Shown here: positions 17,034-26,756 of the stretch, piece after piece
Layout of the letters: the number at the start of each line of letters is the position of its first letter
How positions within the stretch are numbered: the stretch's first letter is position 1
Source: Bradyrhizobium japonicum USDA 6
GTDB taxonomy: Bacteria > Pseudomonadota > Alphaproteobacteria > Rhizobiales > Xanthobacteraceae
Direction: 5' to 3'
DNA length: 64,000 nt
Assembly: GCF_000284375.1 (NCBI RefSeq)
Contig: NC_017249.1
Span: 5,992,001 to 6,056,000 of the forward strand
The notes under the pieces: generated by a model
Told to the model about the DNA's origin: nothing
The model's database searches: none
What the model saw: the letters and a program-made list of their open reading frames with translations, nothing else
Program-made: the position numbers and the translations under genes

Positions 17034-17672
17034 ATGAGCACCCGCCTGTCATTGCTTTGTGTCCACGGCGTCGGTCACGCGGAGATCGACGCCGAGTTTC
17101 GAAAGTCATGGTCTGAGGCGATCATACGCGCCGTCCAGTCCGTCGATCAGAGCCTCAACCCGGCCATCGACTTCCTCTCGTATGACGACCTGTTCGACAA
17201 GAGCCCGCCCAACCTCGTCACCTACGGCATCGCGCTGGCGAAACTGCTGGCGAGCGCGACCGTCCACGGGATCGGTGATCTGCTCGCGGGCACACGCGGC
17301 CTCGACGACGTACCAACCCTGATCAGATGGACCGCGGGCATGGTCGCCCAATGGTCGGTGGATGAGCAGCTGCAGGCCGCGTTGCGCGGCGCAGTCCTCG
17401 ACAAGCTGAAGAGCGGCAACTACGACGTTGTCTTGGCTCACAGCCTCGGCTCGCTGATCTGCTACGACACGTTCGTGCGCAACCCCGCTGCGATCAGGGA
17501 CAAGGTCTTCGTCACGTTCGGCTCGCAGATCGGCAATCCTGCGGTGCGCGACATCTTCGCAGGCCGCATTCAGGACCTTCCCTGCCGGATTGGTACCATC
17601 TGTTCAACCGGGAAGATCGCGTTCTCACCTATCCGCTCGAGATCGCCGCAGACAACTTCCAGCAGGTGCTGA
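17034..17672 (+). CDS. Alpha/beta hydrolase domain (N-terminal half of a likely hydrolase-metacaspase gene)
   Basis: From ATG 17034 (GAGAAGG upstream) the protein reads MSTRLSLLCVHGVGHAEIDA, with an HGVG oxyanion-hole motif. It continues to VVLAHSLGSLICYDTF, a nucleophile elbow of the AxSxG type, as in serine esterases/lipases. At about 17580-17582 (CCC) the frame departs: the remaining 30 residues are not protein-like. One base over, the sequence continues LPDWYHLFNREDRVLTYPLE and runs straight into the metacaspase frame. Restoring one C gives a single protein of about 607 residues. The C-terminal catalytic His of the hydrolase would then lie in the shifted section (LLNHNATWYL). Substrate unknown. 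Confidence 0.7.
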   Translation: MSTRLSLLCVHGVGHAEIDAEFRKSWSEAIIRAVQSVDQSLNPAIDFLSYDDLFDKSPPNLVTYGIALAKLLASATVHGIGDLLAGTRGLDDVPTLIRWTAGMVAQWSVDEQLQAALRGAVLDKLKSGNYDVVLAHSLGSLICYDTFVRNPAAIRDKVFVTFGSQIGNPAVRDIFAGRIQDLPCRIGTICSTGKIAFSPIRSRSPQTTSSRC

Positions 17673-18856
17673 CACCGTTCGATGTCCCCAACGATCTTCT
17701 GAATCACAACGCGACCTGGTACCTGTCGCGCCCCGAGACCGTCGCCACCGTCTGGCACGACGTGGTCCCGGTGCCGGCGTCACGCTCCATCGTCAGCGCC
17801 GCGCGGGGGATTGCCCGCATTGACACCCGGCCGACCCGCCGCGCCCTGCTGATCGGCATCAACGACTATCCCAAGCCCGCGGACAGGCTCGAAGGGTGCG
17901 TCAACGACGTATTCCTCATGAGCTCGGTGCTACAGGAAAGCGACTTCAAGCCGGACGAAATACGCGTCGTGCTCAATGAGCGGGCGACGGCGCAGGGCAT
18001 CATGGAAAGGCTTCACTGGCTGCTCGAGGGCGTCCGCGACGGCGACCAGCGTATGCTGTTCTACTCGGGCCATGGCGCCCAGATTCCCAGGTACAACCCG
18101 AGCGGCGCACCGGATAGCGTCGACGAGTGCCTGGTCCCCTATGATTTCGACTGGACGCCCGAGCGCGCGATTCTCGACCGCCAGTTCTGCCAGCTCTACT
18201 CGCAGCTTCCATACGACTGCTATTTCGTCGCCATGCTCGACTGCTGCCATTCCGGCGGCATGACACGTGACGGCGGTCCGCGCATCCGCGGCCTGACGCC
18301 GCCCGATGATATCCGCCACCGGGCGCTGCGGTGGGAGGCAAGCGAAGGCATGTGGGTGCCGCGTGAGTTCCCTCCCCTGAACGAGAGCCTGAGCAAGAGC
18401 AAGAACGGCGCCGACTATCTCGGCGACAACGGCGCCACGGAGCGGCTCGGGCGCAGCATGGCGCTCCGCACCCAGCCCGACAAGGAATACAACAAGACGC
18501 GGGCCGAGCTCGGGCATCACGGACCTTATCTGCCGATTCTCCTCGAGGCCTGCCAGGAGCAGGAGCTATCCTATGAATATCGTGACGGCGTCACGTCGTA
18601 TGGCGCCTACACGTTCTGCATGGCGAAGGTGCTGCGCGAACAACGAGACCGCGGCGCCAATCCGTCGTTCAAGGAGCTGAGCGAACTCGTCACGGCCAAA
18701 CTCCGTCGCCTCAAATACAACCAGACGCCCAATCTCGTCGGCGCCAAGAAGCGCGTCAGCGCGAAAATTCCATGGGGCGCGGCAGATGCAGGTCGCGGCC
18801 AGCGGCGGACGCCGAAAAAGCGTGCCGCCAAGACGGGCCGGAAGAAGCGCCGCTGA
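17666..18856 (+). CDS. Caspase family protein (metacaspase, peptidase C14)
   Basis: This cysteine-peptidase domain begins at RRALLIGINDYPKPADRLEG and contains the catalytic His in LFYSGHGAQIP and the catalytic Cys in AMLDCCHSGG. DECLVPYDFDW helps form the acidic pocket expected for Arg/Lys specificity in metacaspases. The C-terminus is a basic tail (TPKKRAAKTGRKKRR). The GTG at 17666 is only a nominal start: the same frame is open upstream and carries the end of the preceding hydrolase domain, so one fused gene with a frameshift near 17581 is the best reading. Bacterial metacaspases have been linked to stress, signalling or cell death, but no function is shown here. Confidence 0.8.
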   Translation: MLTPFDVPNDLLNHNATWYLSRPETVATVWHDVVPVPASRSIVSAARGIARIDTRPTRRALLIGINDYPKPADRLEGCVNDVFLMSSVLQESDFKPDEIRVVLNERATAQGIMERLHWLLEGVRDGDQRMLFYSGHGAQIPRYNPSGAPDSVDECLVPYDFDWTPERAILDRQFCQLYSQLPYDCYFVAMLDCCHSGGMTRDGGPRIRGLTPPDDIRHRALRWEASEGMWVPREFPPLNESLSKSKNGADYLGDNGATERLGRSMALRTQPDKEYNKTRAELGHHGPYLPILLEACQEQELSYEYRDGVTSYGAYTFCMAKVLREQRDRGANPSFKELSELVTAKLRRLKYNQTPNLVGAKKRVSAKIPWGAADAGRGQRRTPKKRAAKTGRKKRR

Positions 18857-19016
18857 TCGTTTCCCCTTGCATCGCCGCGCTGCGCATCGCGGGCGCCATG
18901 AGTCCGGCCAACCCGCCGAGGCCGCACCGACGAAAGGGGAGGCCTGCCGACGGCACGTCAGGCTCGCGACGCGGGCCCGATTCAGAGCAGCTTATGGACT
19001 GGGTAATGCCCGGAAC

Positions 19017-19090
19017 TGGCTGGGGAACCTGGATTCGAACCAAGACAAACAGAGTCAGAGTCTGTTGTGCTACCGTTACACCATTCCCCA
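19017..19090 (-). tRNA. tRNA-Gln (CTG anticodon)
   Basis: The reverse strand folds as a cloverleaf: acceptor TGGGGAA/TTCCCCA, D-arm with GTGTAACGGTAGCAC, anticodon stem ACAGA/TCTGT with loop CTCTGAC (anticodon CTG), and T-arm with GGTTCGAATCC. Discriminator G and an encoded CCA follow (19020-19017). No integrase or att-like repeat is seen beside it. Confidence 0.95.
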
Positions 19091-19342
19091 CCGGAATAGC
19101 CGAACAAATTCAATGACTTACTGACTTGCTCGGCTGCGGCCGGAAGCGCGTTTGGCGCAAATCACGGCTCAGGCGTGGCAGGGTTCTACCCGCTCGGCCT
19201 TGGGCTGGCAAGCGCTGCGGTGCACGGGCCTGTGAACCGGTGACGGGACTGCACCGGTGACCACTGCGCAGGCAGCACCTGATCCAGTTCGCTGATGGCT
19301 GCGGCCGAAAATCCCCCGTCTGCTGCTTCATCAGCGTCTCAG

Positions 19343-19663
19343 CTAGTTCGAGCCGCAGACGCGGACCACGATCTCAGCCTTGCCGCTCGCGATCATCACC
19401 TGGCCGTATTCGTCCTGCGGCGGGCTCTCCTCGTAGCGGAGCGGGATCGTGGTGATCGCTTCCTGCGCTTCGCCGCCCGGCCGCTGCGTGTTCACGTCGA
19501 GGATCAGGATCTTCGGATTGATCCCCTGCGGCGAGCGCCTGGTCAGCCGGGCCTGCCAGCCATGGGTCGGGACCCTCACGTCGCCGACCATGACCAGCTT
19601 GGGCGGCGCGCCCGGCGCCCGGTCGATCCAGGCCTTGAAGGTGTTCCTCAGCAGGACAGTCAT
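19343..19663 (-). CDS. Hypothetical protein
   Basis: This 106-residue protein starts MTVLLRNTFKAWIDRAPGAP. The ATG at 19663 is chosen with AGGAG about 12 bases upstream; a TTG at 19684 would add seven residues. It is beta-rich (KLVMVGDVRVPTHGWQARL; KILILDVNTQRPGG) and ends IVVRVCGSN. No signal peptide is seen and I recognise no domain. It stands alone downstream of the catabolic operon, with about 290 bases between it and the TctC-type gene. Confidence 0.6.
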   Translation of the reverse strand: MTVLLRNTFKAWIDRAPGAPPKLVMVGDVRVPTHGWQARLTRRSPQGINPKILILDVNTQRPGGEAQEAITTIPLRYEESPPQDEYGQVMIASGKAEIVVRVCGSN

Positions 19664-19955
19664 GACACGTCTCTCCTTCGCCAAGCTGCGAATTGTCCGC
19701 CCTCGTCGCGACCTGCGGCGCCGACCTTTCGCCTATCAAATCGGCGCAACGTGACGGACAGATATCAGGCCCCGCCAAACCACCCGATCACCGCCTCCCC
19801 CTCCGACCGGGCTTTCAAGTCCCGGCTGCCACCTTGGCGCGGATCGCGCCGGCGACGGCCGAGCCTGCGCTCAGGCCTCGCGCCTGATCGTGCAGCTTCT
19901 TCACCCCGCCGATGGCGCGAACGCAGTCCGTCATTTCCGGACAAGCGACCGTCGC

Positions 19956-20927
19956 CTACTCCAGCCTGATATTCGCGGCCTCGATCACCTTCTTCCACCG
20001 CTCGGTCTCGGAGGCGATGTAGGCCTTGAAAGGTTCGGAATCGACCGCAACCGCGGCCGCGCCGAGTTCGGCCATCTTCTGCACCGTCTCCGGCTGCTGC
20101 ATGAAGGCGCGGATCTCGCCCGACAGCTTTTCGACGATGGGCTTCGGCGTGGCCGCGGGAACGAAGAAGCCGTGCCAGGCCACCGCTTCGAAGCCCGGCA
20201 GGAATTCGGCGACGGCCGGGACTTCCGGATCGAAGGCGGCACGCTTGGGCGTTGCCGTGGCGAGCATCGCGAGCTGGCCGGTCTTCACCTGCGGCAGCAG
20301 CAGCGGCACGTTGTCGAAGGCAAGATCGATTTGGCCGCTCAACAGATCCGTCAGCATCTGGCTGGAGCCCTTGTAGGGCACATGCACCATCTTGGTGCCG
20401 GTCATCTGTTGAAACAGTTCGGCGGCAAGATGCTGCGAGGTGCCGACGCCGGCCGAGCCGAACGAGACCTTGTCCGGGTTCGCCTTCAGATAGGCGATCA
20501 GTTCCGGCACGCTGCGCGCCTTGATCTTGTTGGGATTCACCACGAGCACGTTCGGCACGACACTGATCTGGGCGACCGGCACCAGGTCCCTGTCCGGCTG
20601 GTAGCTGAGCTTCGGCCCGTAGAGCGTGGGGTTGATGGCGAGCGCAGAGGTGCTGGCAAGGCCGAGCGTGATACCGTCAGGCGCCGCTTTCGCCAGGCGC
20701 GTCACGCCGAGGATCGAGCCGGCGCCGCCGACATTCTCGACCACGAACGGCTTGCCCAGCTTCACTTGCAGATGGTTCGACACCATGCGCGCGAAGATGT
20801 CGGCGGTGCCGCCGGCGGCGAAGGGCACGATCACCGTCACCTGCTTGGACGGATAGCTGTCCTGCGCCTTTACCGGCGACGTCGCCAGCAACACGGCTGA
20901 CACAAGACCAAGCCACATCGATCTCAT
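19956..20927 (-). CDS. Tripartite tricarboxylate transporter (TTT) substrate-binding protein (TctC/Bug family)
   Basis: This 323-residue periplasmic protein has signal peptide MRSMWLGLVSAVLLATSPVK followed by AQDSYPSKQ. The family signature follows: VTVIVPFAAGGTADIFARMV, then FVVENVGGAGSILGVTRLAK and VNPNKIKARSVPELIAYLK. It should capture a carboxylate for a TctAB-type importer, but no tctA/tctB genes are in the window, so it may act as an orphan receptor or use a permease elsewhere. It is the last gene of a six-gene minus-strand run that looks like a carboxylic acid or acid-sugar catabolic operon. Confidence 0.92.
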   Translation of the reverse strand: MRSMWLGLVSAVLLATSPVKAQDSYPSKQVTVIVPFAAGGTADIFARMVSNHLQVKLGKPFVVENVGGAGSILGVTRLAKAAPDGITLGLASTSALAINPTLYGPKLSYQPDRDLVPVAQISVVPNVLVVNPNKIKARSVPELIAYLKANPDKVSFGSAGVGTSQHLAAELFQQMTGTKMVHVPYKGSSQMLTDLLSGQIDLAFDNVPLLLPQVKTGQLAMLATATPKRAAFDPEVPAVAEFLPGFEAVAWHGFFVPAATPKPIVEKLSGEIRAFMQQPETVQKMAELGAAAVAVDSEPFKAYIASETERWKKVIEAANIRLE

Positions 20928-20985
20928 CGAAGTTTCCTCTACTGTTACTGTTTTGTTGATTGGCTGCCGCGCGCGGCGGAGGTGA

Positions 20986-22116
20986 CTAGAACGCGACCTC
21001 GTACATGTTCAGGATCGCATCCCGGCCGAGGTCTCGCGGATTATTGTCGAGCAGGCGGCGAATGGCGTGCGCCTCGTCGGCCATGACGCCGAGATCGCCC
21101 TTGGGCACGCCGAGCGCGGACAGCCGCATCTCGATGCCGAGGTTCTTGCAGAAATCGTAAGTGGCGTCGAATGCGAGCTTCGCATCGTTCTGCGCCGGCA
21201 GGCCGAGCGCCGCCAGCACCGCGACCGTCTTCGCCTCGACTGCCGGCATGTTGAAGGCCAGCGTATGCGGGAAGATCAGGGCGCAGGCGAGCCCATGCGC
21301 GACATGATGGCGCGTGCCCAGCGGATAAGCGACGGCATGCCCGGCAGTGGTGTTCACCGGCCCGAGGCAATAGCCACCATAGAGCGAGGCCAGGGAGAGA
21401 CCCGCGCGTGCCTCGCGATCGCCGCCGTCGGCGACCGCCCGCTTGAGGTATTGCCCGACGAGCCGCGCGCCCTCGAGCGCATAAAGGTCGATCATCGGAT
21501 GCGCTTTGCGGCTGGTGTAGGCCTCGACGCAATGCGCCAGCGCATCGACGCCGGTGGCCGCAGTGACCTCCTTCGGCACCGTCATGGTGAGATCGGGGTC
21601 GACGATGGCGATATCGGCCAGCATGAAGCGGCTCTGCACCGCCTGCTTGTTCTGGCTGACGGGATCAGTGACCAGCGCGCGGGTGCCGGCCTCGCTGCCG
21701 GTGCCCGACGTGGTCGGGATCTGCATCAGCGGCACGCTGCGGCCGGCGACTTTTTCCGGCCCAACGATATCGGCAAAGGCCACGTCGCTGGTGCAGAGCA
21801 CCGCAACCAGCTTGGCAAGATCCATCGCGCTGCCGCCGCCGAAGCCGACCACGAGATCGGGCTTGACGTCGCGTGCCATCGCGACGGCCTTCTCGAGATT
21901 GGGCAGGTCCGGCTCGGGCTTCACGTCGCCGAACACTTTCACTGCGCCCGGCAGCGCCAGCGCGTCGACGCGGCGCGCATTGAACGGATCAGAAATCACC
22001 AGCGGCCGCCTGGCGCCGATCCGCTCGGCGAAGCGCGCAGCAGCCGTGATGGTGCCGTTGCCGAATTCCAGGATGGTGGGACGTTGGATTTCGATGGGCG
22101 TGAAGGCGTTGGTCAT
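20986..22116 (-). CDS. Iron-containing alcohol dehydrogenase
   Basis: This 376-residue NAD(P)-dependent dehydrogenase of the group III (Fe-ADH) family has a GGGSAMDLAK nucleotide-binding motif and IPTTSGTGSEAG. Metal-binding histidines lie in GVDALAHCVEAY, VAHGLACALIFPH and AVAYPLGTRHH. The start at 22116 (MTNAFTPIEIQRPT) is the family-like one. It lies 13 bases after pdxA in the catabolic operon, so it probably oxidises or reduces an aldehyde, alcohol or maleylacetate-like intermediate of that pathway. The precise substrate is unknown. Confidence 0.9.
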   Translation of the reverse strand: MTNAFTPIEIQRPTILEFGNGTITAAARFAERIGARRPLVISDPFNARRVDALALPGAVKVFGDVKPEPDLPNLEKAVAMARDVKPDLVVGFGGGSAMDLAKLVAVLCTSDVAFADIVGPEKVAGRSVPLMQIPTTSGTGSEAGTRALVTDPVSQNKQAVQSRFMLADIAIVDPDLTMTVPKEVTAATGVDALAHCVEAYTSRKAHPMIDLYALEGARLVGQYLKRAVADGGDREARAGLSLASLYGGYCLGPVNTTAGHAVAYPLGTRHHVAHGLACALIFPHTLAFNMPAVEAKTVAVLAALGLPAQNDAKLAFDATYDFCKNLGIEMRLSALGVPKGDLGVMADEAHAIRRLLDNNPRDLGRDAILNMYEVAF

Positions 22117-22129
22117 CGTGCGTTCGATC

Positions 22130-23163
<1,034 letters not shown>

Positions 23164-23167
<4 letters not shown>

Positions 23168-24276
23168 GTCGGGCTCCCCAAATTCAGCAAATGATTGTCT
23201 CGGAGCAGATCGCGCCACAGCTCGCTGGTGCCGAACGCGCCGGATTTCGAGATGACATCGACGCCGGCCCAGCGGCCGCCTTGCAGAATCGAGCGCGGTA
23301 GCCCCGGCACGATACGCCCCGTCACCTGGAGCGCATGCGCGCCGAGCGCAACGCATACGGCCTTCAAGGTCTCGCCGCCAGCAACGATCAAGGTTCCGGG
23401 CGGATTGAGCACTGCAATTAGCGTTGTCAGCTCGCGCGCGATCCGCTGGGCGGCCTCGGCGCGCGAAAGGCCATCCGCGAGCGCGAATTTCACCAGGGCC
23501 ACGCCGTCGTCAGCCAGCTTGCGTTGAACGCCTGCGCCCCCCTCACCTTCGGCCAACGCGATGGTGGCTTCGCCGCATGCTGCGAGCTGGGAGGCAGTGG
23601 CGGCCTGGTCGGAACCGAACAGCCCGAGCACCGGCCGCTTCAGCCGGCTCGGCGCATCGGCGCGATGGCCGCGGGCGAGCGCGCCGGCCAGCCCACCGCT
23701 TCCGCACCACAGCACCGGCCCCGGCATCTGCCGCGCCATCTCGACCACGCGATCGAGGTCGATGTCGCTCTCGGCATCGAACACCTGAACGCCACCTTGC
23801 CCGAGCGTGTCAGGGCCACCCTGTCGCGCCTCGATACCTTCCAGTTTCAATTGGTCCAGCAGGTTGTCGCCGACGCGATGCCAGTCACCCTGTACAGTGC
23901 GCGCGAATTGCTGGCCGCCGACGGTGCGGCGTCCCTGATAGTCGAAGGCAGGCGCGACCACACAAGAGGCCCAATCGCCGCCGCGCAGGCAGGCGCCGAG
24001 CTCGGCCGCCCAGGCACCGCGGAGCAGGCTATCGACCTTCTTGTAGGCGATCGTCCCACCCTGAAGCTGCGGCGCCAGCCGTCCGACGATCTCGACGCTG
24101 TCGGCTTTCGACCGCTCGCGGGTGCCGCTGTCGATCGCGAGGCTTTGCGCGCCTGGAGTCGCGGGCGAATCCGCCCAGGTGACGTCGAACGGTCCGCACA
24201 GGCCGACGAACTCCGCCGCGGTGTCGAGTGCGCCGGTGAGATCGTCGGCAAGCAGGCGCACGACCGTCATCGTCAT
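23164..24276 (-). CDS. DUF1537 family four-carbon acid sugar kinase
   Basis: This 370-residue ATP-dependent kinase starts MTMTVVRLLADDLTGALDTA; the ADDLTG motif is the N-terminal signature of DUF1537 kinases (OtnK/DtnK/DenK). The C-terminal ATP-binding half contains LIVAGGETLKAVC and VPGLPRSILQGG. These enzymes phosphorylate D-threonate, D-erythronate or 3-oxo-tetronates. It overlaps both neighbours by ATGA (FAD dehydrogenase upstream, pdxA downstream), so the three are made together. The exact acid sugar cannot be chosen from the sequence. Confidence 0.9.
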
Positions 24277-25712
24277 GCTGCTCCCGCGCCAAAGATCTTG
24301 CCGGGATTCATCAGGCCGCTCGGATCGAGCAAGCGCTTGATGCCGCGCATCAGCTCGATATCGAGCGGATCGGCGACACGGGCCAGCCGCACGCGATTGG
24401 TGATCCCGATACCGTGCTCGGCACTGATCGCCCCGCCCTGCGCCGCAGTCTCGTCGTCGACGATCTCATTGATTTGCGCCACCAGGGCGGCGGTCGTCGC
24501 CGGCTCCTGACAATGCGCACGATCGATCAGGGCGATCACGTGGATGTTGCCGTCGCCGATATGGCCATGCATCACCACGCGGGCATGCGGTACCGCGGCC
24601 ATAATTCGCGCTTCGACATTGGTGACGAAGTCCGCCTGGCGCTCCAGCGGCACAACGCTGTCGTGCGAGACGACGTAGCCGCTGCGCTTGTTGCCTTCGG
24701 ACACGCTGTGCCTGACGGCCCAGATCGCCTTCACCTGCGCGAGGTTGGAGGCCAGGATGACGTCTTTGGCGATGCCGGCCTCCATCGCATCCGCCAGCGC
24801 CGTGGCGAGCGGCTCGTCGAGATCGACGCCCGCGAGCGTGTCGGTCAGCTCAACGATCAGATACCACGGCGTCGTCAGCTCGAACGGGATCGTGACGTGC
24901 GGCACAGTCTCCGCGATCGCCTCGATCTGCGAGCGCGACATGATTTCGAGGCTGCCGAGCCGGTCGCCGACCACACCGCGCAGGCGCTGCATGATCTCGA
25001 GTGCCTGCGCGACACCCTGCAATTTCACCAGTGCCAGCGCCGAGCTGCGCGGCGGCGAGAACAGTTTCAGCACCGCCGCGGTGACGATGCCGAGCGTGCC
25101 TTCCGCCCCAATGAAGAGCTGCTTGAGCGCGTAACCCGTGTTGTCCTTGCGCAGCGCGCGCAGGCCGTTGAAGATACGCCCGTCGGGCAGCACGGCTTCG
25201 AGCCCGAGCACGAGATCGCGCGTCGGGCCGTAGCGCAGCACGGCCGTGCCGCCGGCATTGGTCGAGATGTTGCCGCCGATCTGGCAGGAGCCCTCGGCAC
25301 CCAGGCTCAAGGGAAAATAGCGGTCGACGTCGCGGGCCGCATTCTGGACCTCGGCGAGAATGCAGCCGGCCTCCACCGTGATCGTGTTGGCGAGCGGACT
25401 GACGTCGCGCACGGCGCGCATGCGGTCGAGCCGGACCACGACATTGCCCGCGTGATCGTCCGGCGTCGCGGCTCCGCACATGCCGGTGTTGCCGCCTTGC
25501 GGCACGATCGCAAGGCGCCTGTCGGCGCAGTACCTGACGACGGAGGCGACCTCGGCGGTCGAGCCGGGCTTCACCACTGCGACCGCGCGGCCGCGATAGC
25601 GCCCGCGCCAGTCCACCACATAAGGCTCCTGGTCGGCTCCGGACGCGATGACGTGCTTGTCGCCGACGATCGCGGCGAGCCCGGCCAATGCATCCTGGAA
25701 AGAGTCGGACAT
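24273..25712 (-). CDS. FAD-binding 2-hydroxyacid dehydrogenase (GlcD/D-LDH type)
   Basis: This 479-residue flavoprotein oxidises D-2-hydroxy acids. The PCMH/VAO FAD-binding domain (residues 35-215) has VPQGGNTGMCGAA and QIGGNISTNAGGTAVLRYGP. The C-terminal cap domain includes the family-typical VMHGHIGDGNIHVIALID and ISAEHGIG. It overlaps the DUF1537 kinase by four bases and follows the DapA-like gene by 27 bases. In context it may convert the acid sugar to its keto form, but it could also act on glycolate or D-lactate. Confidence 0.9.
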   Translation of the reverse strand: MSDSFQDALAGLAAIVGDKHVIASGADQEPYVVDWRGRYRGRAVAVVKPGSTAEVASVVRYCADRRLAIVPQGGNTGMCGAATPDDHAGNVVVRLDRMRAVRDVSPLANTITVEAGCILAEVQNAARDVDRYFPLSLGAEGSCQIGGNISTNAGGTAVLRYGPTRDLVLGLEAVLPDGRIFNGLRALRKDNTGYALKQLFIGAEGTLGIVTAAVLKLFSPPRSSALALVKLQGVAQALEIMQRLRGVVGDRLGSLEIMSRSQIEAIAETVPHVTIPFELTTPWYLIVELTDTLAGVDLDEPLATALADAMEAGIAKDVILASNLAQVKAIWAVRHSVSEGNKRSGYVVSHDSVVPLERQADFVTNVEARIMAAVPHARVVMHGHIGDGNIHVIALIDRAHCQEPATTAALVAQINEIVDDETAAQGGAISAEHGIGITNRVRLARVADPLDIELMRGIKRLLDPSGLMNPGKIFGAGAA

Positions 25713-25739
25713 CAGATCGCCTCGTCGTCCGTACCGAGC

Positions 25740-26660
25740 TTAGGCGGAGGCTGCGAATGCCGCAGCATTCGCAAGCAGCTCCTTCAGCTGGTCCGGCTGC
25801 AAGGACTCCAGTGGCGGCCGCAGGCGCTGCCAACCGGCATGCTTGGTGCGATCAGCCGCAAGCGCCTTCAGCGAGGCCATCTGCGGAAATTGCGAGACCA
25901 GCTCGCGCGCCTTCACGATGCGCGCCTGCGCCGCCTTGAGCGCCGGATCGTCGTCGCTGTCGCCAAAGTGCTTGAAGACATAGGCAAGACTGCGCGCGAC
26001 GACATTGGAGGTCGCGGTGATGCAGCCCGCGCCGCCCTTGCGCAGCAGCGGCAGCATCAATGGATCGGCGCCGCCGAGGACTGCGAAGCCGGGGAAGCGT
26101 TCGACCATCGCCGTCATGTTGGCGAAGTCGCCGGACGAATCCTTGATGCCCGTGAACGTGGCCGGATAGGCCTTGCGCAGCCGCTCGATCAGCCCATGCG
26201 AGATCGGCTGCGCCGACATCTGCGGGTAGTGATAGAGGACGACTTTCAGACGCGCATCACCGATGCGCTGCACCACTGCGCTGTAGGAGGCAAAGATGCC
26301 GTCATCGGTGACGTTCTTGTAGTAGAACGGCGGTAGCATCACCACCGTGTCGACGCCGACCGAGAGGGCGTGGCGCGTCAGCGCGATGGTGTCGCTGAGC
26401 GCGGCAACGCCGGTGCCGGGCAAAAGCCGCCGCGGCGCGATGCCGGCGGCCACCACCGCCTCGAGCAGCGCCGTGCGTTCGGCCACCGAAAAGGAGTTCG
26501 CCTCACCCGTCGTGCCAAGCATCGCGATGCCGTCGCAACCTTCGTCGAGCAGATAGCGACAATGGTCCACGAAGCGCGCATGATCGGGAGCAAGCTCGGC
26601 GTCGAGCGGCGTCAACGCGGCGGAGAACACGCCATGAGGGTGCAGCGATGATGTCGACAA
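25740..26660 (-). CDS. Dihydrodipicolinate synthase family aldolase/lyase (DapA-like)
   Basis: This protein of about 306 residues belongs to the class I aldolase NAL/DapA superfamily. It has FSAALTPLDAELAPD, GCDGIAMLGTTGEANSFS, the Tyr in VVLYHYPQMS and the Schiff-base Lys in TFTGIKDSSGDFANM. The start is assigned to TTG 26660 because GGAGGAAG lies five bases upstream; the nearest ATG-type alternative upstream overlaps the operator. As first gene of the operon it suggests a pyruvate or 2-keto-3-deoxy type intermediate. Specificity is not determined. Confidence 0.88.
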   Translation of the reverse strand: MSTSSLHPHGVFSAALTPLDAELAPDHARFVDHCRYLLDEGCDGIAMLGTTGEANSFSVAERTALLEAVVAAGIAPRRLLPGTGVAALSDTIALTRHALSVGVDTVVMLPPFYYKNVTDDGIFASYSAVVQRIGDARLKVVLYHYPQMSAQPISHGLIERLRKAYPATFTGIKDSSGDFANMTAMVERFPGFAVLGGADPLMLPLLRKGGAGCITATSNVVARSLAYVFKHFGDSDDDPALKAAQARIVKARELVSQFPQMASLKALAADRTKHAGWQRLRPPLESLQPDQLKELLANAAAFAASA

Positions 26661-26676
26661 AACTTCCTCCGATCGT

Positions 26677-26703
26677 CCGAACGTTGTTGTTCGGAATGCG
26701 AAC
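26677..26703. promoter_or_regulatory. Overlapping CGAAC/GTTCG dyads, probable IclR operator
   Basis: CCGAAC (26677-26682), GTTCGG (26689-26694) and CGAAC (26699-26703) form two overlapping inverted repeats that share the central half-site. They lie between the divergent DapA-like operon and the IclR gene, just upstream of the aldolase ribosome site, where a repressor would block transcription of both. Confidence 0.6.
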
Positions 26704-26756
26704 ATTTGTTATTTACTGGTGCAGTCGTAAAATCAGCTTGGCCCGACGTCAAGGGC

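Noticed and set aside
17034..18856. Programmed frameshifting in the hydrolase-metacaspase gene
   Set aside because: No slippery heptamer of standard type or downstream stem is evident at the CCC site; a missing base is simpler.
19017..19342. Possible integration site at tRNA-Gln
   Set aside because: No integrase, direct repeat of the tRNA 3' end or mobile gene is visible on either side.
19815..19934. 39-residue minus-strand ORF after the TctC-type gene
   Set aside because: The frame starts in line with the TctC stop and looks mildly protein-like (TDCVRAIGGVKKLHDQ), but its ribosome site is poor and no family is recognised. Left as unproven.
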